The notes under the pieces are model-generated. The model ran no database searches and was not told where the DNA came from. It saw only the letters and a program-made list of their open reading frames with translations. From Pyrinomonadaceae bacterium (GTDB lineage Bacteria; Acidobacteriota; Blastocatellia; Pyrinomonadales; Pyrinomonadaceae), in contig JACMLC010000231.1 of NCBI GenBank assembly GCA_014379795.1, forward strand, positions 1-9,866: a stretch of DNA of 9,866 bases, given 5' to 3'. The position numbers and the translations under genes were made by a program. Of the stretch, positions 6,057-9,866 are shown piece by piece. Within the stretch, counting starts at the first letter, position 1. The number at the start of each line of letters is the position of its first letter.

Positions 6057-6090
6057 AGCGAAGGCGTCTCTTTCAGATAGCGCCTTCGCT
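6057..6090. other. GC-rich hairpin between rpsD and rpoA
   Basis: AGCGAAGGCG (6057-6066) and CGCCTTCGCT (6081-6090) are perfect 10-base reverse complements around a 14-base loop. The sequence after it (TGCAGGCATTTTA) has only a weak T-run. It could be an attenuator, a partial terminator or an mRNA-stabilising stem, not clearly a terminator. It is not built of 7-base words, unlike the other junction hairpins. Confidence 0.6.
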
Positions 6091-6130
6091 TGCAGGCATT
6101 TTAGGGATTTACACCGGAATCGAAAAAAAT

Positions 6131-7183
6131 ATGGCTATGGATCAAAATAATCTCTGGACAGGTTTTCAAATGCCGCGACGGCTCGCGGCTGATGCAGAGA
6201 CGATGACCGAGCGTTTCGGTCGCTTTTCGGCGCAGCCGTTCGAGCGTGGCTTCGGCACTACGATGGGCAACAGCTTGCGCCGCGCGCTGCTCTCTTCCAT
6301 CGAAGGCTCGGCCATCACGGCGGTCAAGATCGAAGGCGTCGAACACGAGTTTTCATCCATCAACGGCGTCGTAGAAGATGCGACGGACGTGATTCTGAAT
6401 TTGAAGCAGGTGCCTTTCAAGCTTCACGGCAATGAGCCGAAAACTTTAACCATCTCGAAAGAAGGCGCGGGCGAAGTTCTCTCCGGTGACATCGAAGCCG
6501 ATGCCGACGTGGAAGTCCTAGACCCGAACGTACACATCGCTACTGTCAGTGACGGCGGCTCGCTGCAAATCGAGATGCGTCTCAAGCGCGGGCGCGGCTA
6601 CGTTTCCGCAGACCGCAATTTTGATGAAGACCTTTCTCTGGGCTACATTCCGATTGATTCGGTTCACACGCCGGTCAAGAAGGTCAACTACACTGTGGAA
6701 GCTGCGCGTCTCGGGCAGAACACGGAATTCGATAAGCTGACGATTGAAGTCTGGACGGATGGCTCGGTCAAGCCGGACGATGCTATCGGTCTGGCGGCCA
6801 AGCTGATTAAAGATCACATGTCCATCTTCATCAACTTTGAAGAAGACACGGACGAATACGCGTATGCCAACATGGAGCGTCCGCCGTTGCCGCGCAACGA
6901 CGTGCTGGATCGCTCCGTAGACGAATTGGAACTCTCGGTGCGCTCTTACAACTGCCTGAAGAACGCGGACATTCGCACGATCCGCGATCTCGTGCAACGC
7001 TCGGAGCGCGAGATGCTGGCGACCAAAAATTTCGGCAAGAAATCCCTGAACGAAATCAAAGACATCCTGAACGGCATGGGCCTGGATTTCGGGATGGAGT
7101 TTGACGAGCAGGGCAATCCGATTCCCGGCACCGGCGGGCGCGACAGCGACATAGACGATTTCGAAGACACGGACGAGGAATAA
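6131..7183 (+). CDS. rpoA: DNA-directed RNA polymerase subunit alpha
   Basis: Alpha forms the dimer on which beta and beta-prime assemble and contacts upstream promoter DNA and activators. The product has 350 residues from the ATG at 6131, a little longer than the usual 310-340; an ATG two codons later is also possible. The N-terminal domain shows FERGFGTTMGNSLRRALLSSIEGSAI, the conserved assembly helix. The C-terminal domain (about 264-330) shows LELSVRSYNCLKNADIRTI and NFGKKSLNEIKDIL, a helix-hairpin-helix DNA-binding fold. The last 16 residues are acidic (GGRDSDIDDFEDTDEE). An A-run (AAAAAAAT) instead of a Shine-Dalgarno precedes the start. Confidence 0.98.
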   Translation: MAMDQNNLWTGFQMPRRLAADAETMTERFGRFSAQPFERGFGTTMGNSLRRALLSSIEGSAITAVKIEGVEHEFSSINGVVEDATDVILNLKQVPFKLHGNEPKTLTISKEGAGEVLSGDIEADADVEVLDPNVHIATVSDGGSLQIEMRLKRGRGYVSADRNFDEDLSLGYIPIDSVHTPVKKVNYTVEAARLGQNTEFDKLTIEVWTDGSVKPDDAIGLAAKLIKDHMSIFINFEEDTDEYAYANMERPPLPRNDVLDRSVDELELSVRSYNCLKNADIRTIRDLVQRSEREMLATKNFGKKSLNEIKDILNGMGLDFGMEFDEQGNPIPGTGGRDSDIDDFEDTDEE

Positions 7184-7279
7184 TTTGCGATTTTAGATTT
7201 TAGATTTGCGATTGGAAGAAGCTGGTAAAGCAGTTCTTCTAAATCTAAAATCTAAAATCTAAAATCTAAAATCTAAAAT
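7184..7279. repeat. Heptad inverted repeat at the rpoA-rplQ junction (TTTTAGA/TTTGCGA words)
   Basis: The left array starts immediately after the rpoA stop and reads TTTGCGA, TTTTAGA, TTTTAGA, TTTGCGA. The right array holds five perfect consecutive copies of TCTAAAA (7244-7278). An inner stem pairs GAAGAA (7215-7220) with TTCTTC (7234-7239) and CTG with CAG around a short loop. The rplQ ATG follows 5 bases after the array. The run of identical copies suggests recent expansion by slippage. Confidence 0.85.
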
Positions 7280-7283
7280 TATC

Positions 7284-8021
7284 ATGAGACACCTGAAGGC
7301 ACATCGTAAGTTGGGGCGCACGACGGAGCATCGCATGTCCATGTTGCGCAATCTGGCGACTTCATTAATCAACGCGCAGCATGAGCGCATCGTGACGACT
7401 CTGCCGAAGGCTAAAGAGTTGCGCCCGTTCATCGAGAAGGCAATCACGCTTTCGCGCCGCGCACAGCATCTCGAAGGCGAGACGGCGGCGGTGCAGGCAG
7501 TGCATCTGCGTCGTCAGGCCGCCGCATTCTTTCACGCAGGCAATCGCCAGCAGGCCGTTTCCAGCGGCAAGCGCGGGCAAATGCGCGCTCCGCGCACGGC
7601 GGGCGTCGCTGCTTTGAAACGCCTGTTTGACGATTTGGGCGAACGTTTCAAAGACCGTCAGGGCGGTTACACGCGCATCATCAAGCTCGGTCGCCGCGAC
7701 GGAGACAACGCGGAACTCGCGATTATCGAGCTGGTTGATAACCCGAAAGAACGCGAAGCCATCGAAGCCGCGAACAAGCGCGCCAAATCCGCTACGGGTA
7801 AGAAGAAGACCGCGAAAGCGAGCGAGTCCAAAGCGGCTGAAGGCGGTCGTCGCGCGGGGCGTGACAAGGCAGATAAGACTTACGAGAAGAAAGAAACGAC
7901 AGAGGCGCGCGGCAGCGGCGTTGAGCCGGTTGACGAGACGCTGGAAGACAACAAACCCGCAGGCGGTAGTCGCGCGAAAAAGACAGAGCAGACTGCCGAA
8001 GAGAAGGATACAAACGACTAA
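7284..8021 (+). CDS. rplQ: 50S ribosomal protein L17 with internal insertions and long charged C-terminal tail
   Basis: L17 is a large-subunit protein near the exit tunnel. The N-terminus MRHLKAHRKLGRTTEHRMSMLRNLATSL and TTLPKAKELRPFIEKAITL are unmistakable. GGYTRIIKLGRRDGDNAELAIIELVD (127-152) closes the core. At 245 residues it is about twice the usual 115-130. Compared with E. coli L17 as I remember it, there are roughly 10 extra residues near 62-72 and about 17 near 88-104 (RQQAVSSGKRGQMRAPR). A tail of about 90 residues (155-245) is rich in Lys, Glu, Ala, Gly and Thr and is probably disordered, first basic and then acidic. The ATG at 7284 has no Shine-Dalgarno and follows a repeat array. 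The gene ends the alpha operon. Confidence 0.96.
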   Translation: MRHLKAHRKLGRTTEHRMSMLRNLATSLINAQHERIVTTLPKAKELRPFIEKAITLSRRAQHLEGETAAVQAVHLRRQAAAFFHAGNRQQAVSSGKRGQMRAPRTAGVAALKRLFDDLGERFKDRQGGYTRIIKLGRRDGDNAELAIIELVDNPKEREAIEAANKRAKSATGKKKTAKASESKAAEGGRRAGRDKADKTYEKKETTEARGSGVEPVDETLEDNKPAGGSRAKKTEQTAEEKDTND

Positions 8022-8069
8022 GAGCGAACCTCTATCGAGCGGCGTGTGCGCTTAAGCTAAAAAGCACGA

Positions 8070-8122
8070 GCGCGCGCAAGAGAGCCGACCAAGAGCCTCA
8101 ATTTATCGTCGGCGCGCTTTTT
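8070..8122 (+). terminator. Likely intrinsic terminator after rplQ
   Basis: GCCGAC (8084-8089) pairs with GTCGGC (8108-8113). The stem extends through GCGC (8074-8077) with GCGC (8114-8117) across a 6-base bulge, and TTTTTC (8118-8123) follows. The bulge makes it imperfect, but the stem plus T-run at the end of the alpha operon fits an intrinsic terminator that would separate rplQ from accB. Confidence 0.5.
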
Positions 8123-8150
8123 CATAGCCCCCGTGCGGTATGAGGCTCTT
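8091..8150. other. Perfect 10-base inverted repeat upstream of accB
   Basis: AAGAGCCTCA (8091-8100) and TGAGGCTCTT (8141-8150) are perfect reverse complements 40 bases apart. The left copy lies in the loop of the putative terminator stem, so the two pairings would form a pseudoknot or compete. The remaining sequence to accB has a direct repeat GAGTCTA (8184-8190 and 8212-8218). The second copy overlaps the GGAG ribosome binding site at 8211-8214. Confidence 0.55.
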
Positions 8151-8222
8151 CGCTTTATTCAAACCAGTGAGAAACGGGCACGAGAGTCTAGATTACTAAA
8201 AGCCCGCGTCGGAGTCTAAAGG

Positions 8223-8903
8223 ATGAGCGATCAGGAAACACCACAACCTGCAAGCGAAGAAGGCGCACAAAAACCTGCGCAGCAATCGGGCGAGCGCAAT
8301 AGTAGCGGTGGACGCGAGCGCAATCGTGGCCGTCGCCGACAGCATGCGCCCAGCAGCGGTCGTCAACTTGAGCAATCGCTCAACATGGATGAGTTGCGCG
8401 AGCTGGTCGAGCTAATCAACCAGTACGGCTTTACCGATTTCGAGCTTGAGAATAAAGACGTGCGCGTTCGCCTTCGCCGCGAGCTGGCTCCACAGGTCAA
8501 CGCACAGCCGCAAGGCTTCCATCAGCAGCCTGTCATGCACGCGCCACCTGTCGCCTCTTCCGTTCAATCTGCGCCTGTCGCAACAAGCGCAGCAGTTCCG
8601 CAAGCCGCAACGCCTGCCGAGACGCAAGCCAGCGCAGATGCTGCTGCGGAGGCGGAAGATGAAGCCCTGATCCCGATTCCTTCTCCCATCGTCGGCACTT
8701 TTTATCGCTCGCCTTCTCCGAACGCAGAGCCTTTTGTGCGCATTGGCAGCCACGTCAACCCGGACACAACCGTCTGCATCATCGAAGCCATGAAGCTGAT
8801 GAACGAGATACAGGCTGAAACAACCGGCGTCGTCGCCAAGATTTACGTCGAGAACGGCCAGCCGGTCGAATACGGCCAGCCATTGTTTGGACTTAAGAAG
8901 TAG
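8223..8903 (+). CDS. accB: Biotin carboxyl carrier protein of acetyl-CoA carboxylase
   Basis: AccB carries the biotin that shuttles carboxyl groups from biotin carboxylase to the carboxyltransferase in malonyl-CoA synthesis. The product has 226 residues; typical AccB has about 150-170. Residues 1-53 are an extra, low-complexity, arginine- and glutamine-rich stretch (GGRERNRGRRRQ). The usual N-terminal helix follows (NMDELRELVELINQYGF, 54-70), then an Ala/Pro/Gln linker (about 88-148) and the biotinyl domain. The domain contains the thumb PIVGTFYRSPSPNAEPF (155-171) and EAMKLMNE with the biotinylated Lys191. GGAG at 8211-8214, 8 bases before the ATG, supports the start; a later in-frame ATG (residue 55) would give the ordinary length and cannot be excluded. 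accC follows after a repeat. Confidence 0.97.
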   Translation: MSDQETPQPASEEGAQKPAQQSGERNSSGGRERNRGRRRQHAPSSGRQLEQSLNMDELRELVELINQYGFTDFELENKDVRVRLRRELAPQVNAQPQGFHQQPVMHAPPVASSVQSAPVATSAAVPQAATPAETQASADAAAEAEDEALIPIPSPIVGTFYRSPSPNAEPFVRIGSHVNPDTTVCIIEAMKLMNEIQAETTGVVAKIYVENGQPVEYGQPLFGLKK

Positions 8904-8978
8904 TCCCAAGTCCCAAGTCCCAAGTCCCAAGCCGATTTGACTTGGGACTTGGGACTTGGGACTTGGGACTTGAGACTT
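8902..8978. repeat. Heptad inverted repeat at the accB-accC junction (GTCCCAA words), perfect 30-bp stem
   Basis: Four perfect tandem copies of GTCCCAA (8903-8930) face four perfect copies of CTTGGGA (8941-8968) plus a variant CTTGAGA (8969-8975). Positions 8902-8931 and 8941-8970 are perfect 30-base reverse complements with a 9-base loop. The left arm starts within the accB stop codon (its final AG). The accC ATG follows 3 bases after the last word. No Shine-Dalgarno other than the repeat itself is present. Confidence 0.9.
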
Positions 8979-9866
8979 ATGAGCAAGTTTCGCAAAATCC
9001 TGATCGCCAATCGCGGCGAGATCGCGTGCCGCATCATCTGGACGTGCAAGGAGATGGGCATCAAGACGGTCGCGGTGCATAGCGAGGCCGACCGCGATTC
9101 CTTGCATGTGCGCTTTGCGGATCAGGCCATCTGCATCGGGCCATCCCCTTCGGCGCAGAGCTATCTGAATATTCCAGCCGTCATCAGCGCGGCAGAGATT
9201 GCTAACGTTGATGCTATTCATCCGGGCTACGGCTTTCTGGCTGAATCCGCCTACTTCGCGGAAATCTGCGAAGCTTGCGACATCAAATTTATCGGCCCCC
9301 GCCCCGGCGTGATTCGCATGATGGGCGATAAGGTGGAAGCGCGCCGCGCCATGAAGGAAGCGGGCGTGCCCATTCTGCCGGGCAGCCCTGAGCCTTTGGA
9401 GACGGAAGAAGAAGCTTTAAGACTCGCGCGCGAGATAGGCTTTCCGGTCATCGTCAAAGCTGCTGCGGGCGGCGGCGGTCGCGGCATGCGTATCGTTCGC
9501 ACGGAAGAAGAATTGGGACATGCGCTTGAGACTGCTTCAAACGAAGCGGCGGCGGCTTTTAAGAACGGCGATGTTTACATAGAGCGTTATATCGAACGCC
9601 CGCGCCACATAGAGATTCAGGTGATGGCGGACGAGTACGGCAACTGCGTTCATTTGGGCGAGCGCGAATGCACGATTCAGCGTCGTCATCAAAAACTTTT
9701 GGAAGAAGCTCCATCGCCAGTGCTGACGCCTGAGCTGCGCACGAAGATGGGCGAAGCGGCGGTCAACGCCTGCAAGCGCATAGGCTATTCGAGCGCGGGG
9801 ACGTTTGAATTTCTCCTTGACGAAGACGGCCAGTTCTACTTCATGGAGATGAACACGCGCATACAG
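8979..9866 (+). CDS. accC: Biotin carboxylase subunit of acetyl-CoA carboxylase, 5' part (runs off the window)
   Basis: AccC uses ATP and bicarbonate to carboxylate the biotin on AccB. The window holds the first 296 codons of a protein that is normally about 450 residues. Visible blocks are the N-terminal FRKILIANRGEIACRI, HPGYGFLAESAYFAEIC, the GDKVEARRAMKEAGVPILPG stretch, the ATP-grasp glycine loop KAAAGGGGRGMRIVR, ERPRHIEIQV, RECTIQRRHQKLLEEAPSP and MEMNTRIQ at the window edge. The Glu and Asn of EMN are metal and substrate ligands in the family. The start at 8979 (MSKFRKIL) gives the standard N-terminus. Pairing with accB is the common bacterial arrangement. Confidence 0.97.
   Translation, partial: MSKFRKILIANRGEIACRIIWTCKEMGIKTVAVHSEADRDSLHVRFADQAICIGPSPSAQSYLNIPAVISAAEIANVDAIHPGYGFLAESAYFAEICEACDIKFIGPRPGVIRMMGDKVEARRAMKEAGVPILPGSPEPLETEEEALRLAREIGFPVIVKAAAGGGGRGMRIVRTEEELGHALETASNEAAAAFKNGDVYIERYIERPRHIEIQVMADEYGNCVHLGERECTIQRRHQKLLEEAPSPVLTPELRTKMGEAAVNACKRIGYSSAGTFEFLLDEDGQFYFMEMNTRIQ

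Noticed and set aside
8151..8210. Sigma-70 promoter for accB
   Set aside because: TAGATT near 8190 could be a -10, but I find no acceptable -35 at the right distance, so I do not list a promoter.
2694..8978. Heptad hairpins read as ordinary intrinsic terminators
   Set aside because: They lie inside an operon of essential genes, most have no T-run after the stem, and several are AT-rich stems. Partial termination or attenuation cannot be excluded.
8412..9221. Long open frame (269 aa) on the minus strand across accB and accC
   Set aside because: It is antisense to two clearly conserved genes, and its middle is translated GTCCCAA repeat, giving SQVPSPK-like repetition; no family signature.

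Overview
The window carries the 3' half of a bacterial spc/alpha ribosomal-protein cluster, all on the + strand: secY (3' part), adk, map, infA, rpmJ, rpsM, rpsK, rpsD, rpoA, rplQ. It then runs into the acetyl-CoA carboxylase genes accB and accC (accC is cut by the window end). This is a chromosomal housekeeping locus of a diderm-type bacterium of moderate to high GC. L36 and S4 have zinc-cysteine ('C+') forms. Adenylate kinase has a zinc-type LID. Biotin carboxylase is the ordinary bacterial type. The gene order, the secreted-protein signals and the peculiar intergenic repeats make Acidobacteriota (perhaps Blastocatellia) my best guess, but this is an inference with weak support.

Two things are out of place. 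First, positions 1095-2035, between secY and adk, hold two genes that do not belong to the ribosomal cluster. One is a Tae4-like peptidoglycan amidase, the family known as type VI secretion antibacterial effectors, with the NQCAIRM and GDHID motifs. The other is a signal-peptide-bearing 154-aa protein of unknown family that overlaps it by 4 bases and has a strong ribosome binding site. The pair looks like an effector with a periplasmic immunity protein, embedded where it would be co-transcribed with essential genes.

Second, six gene junctions (adk-map, rpmJ-rpsM, rpsM-rpsK, rpsK-rpsD, rpoA-rplQ, accB-accC) are filled by inverted repeats whose arms are tandem 7-base words. The word differs between junctions (GTGATAA-like, AGGGTGT-like, GTCCCAA), but the period is always 7. 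Three junctions share the word pair TTTTAGA/TTTGCGA. The arms begin at or just after the upstream stop codon, or even inside adk. At four of the six junctions the next start codon follows within about 15 bases and without a Shine-Dalgarno sequence.

Layout: 1-1063 secY; 1095-2035 amidase and presumed immunity gene; 2055-3571 adk and map; 3613-3750 a previously unlisted-size 45-aa membrane protein; 3770-3798 a good sigma-70-like promoter; 3841-4220 infA and rpmJ; 4323-5188 rpsM and rpsK; 5396-6037 rpsD behind a structured leader; 6131-8021 rpoA and an unusually long rplQ; about 8070-8122 a likely terminator ending the alpha operon; 8223-9866 accB and accC. No stretch longer than about 207 bases lacks a gene. 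I see no tRNA, rRNA, CRISPR array or insertion sequence.

The housekeeping genes work together in protein export (SecY), nucleotide balance (Adk), N-terminal methionine removal (Map), translation initiation (IF-1), the ribosome (L36, S13, S11, S4, L17), transcription (RpoA) and the first committed step of fatty acid synthesis (AccB, AccC).
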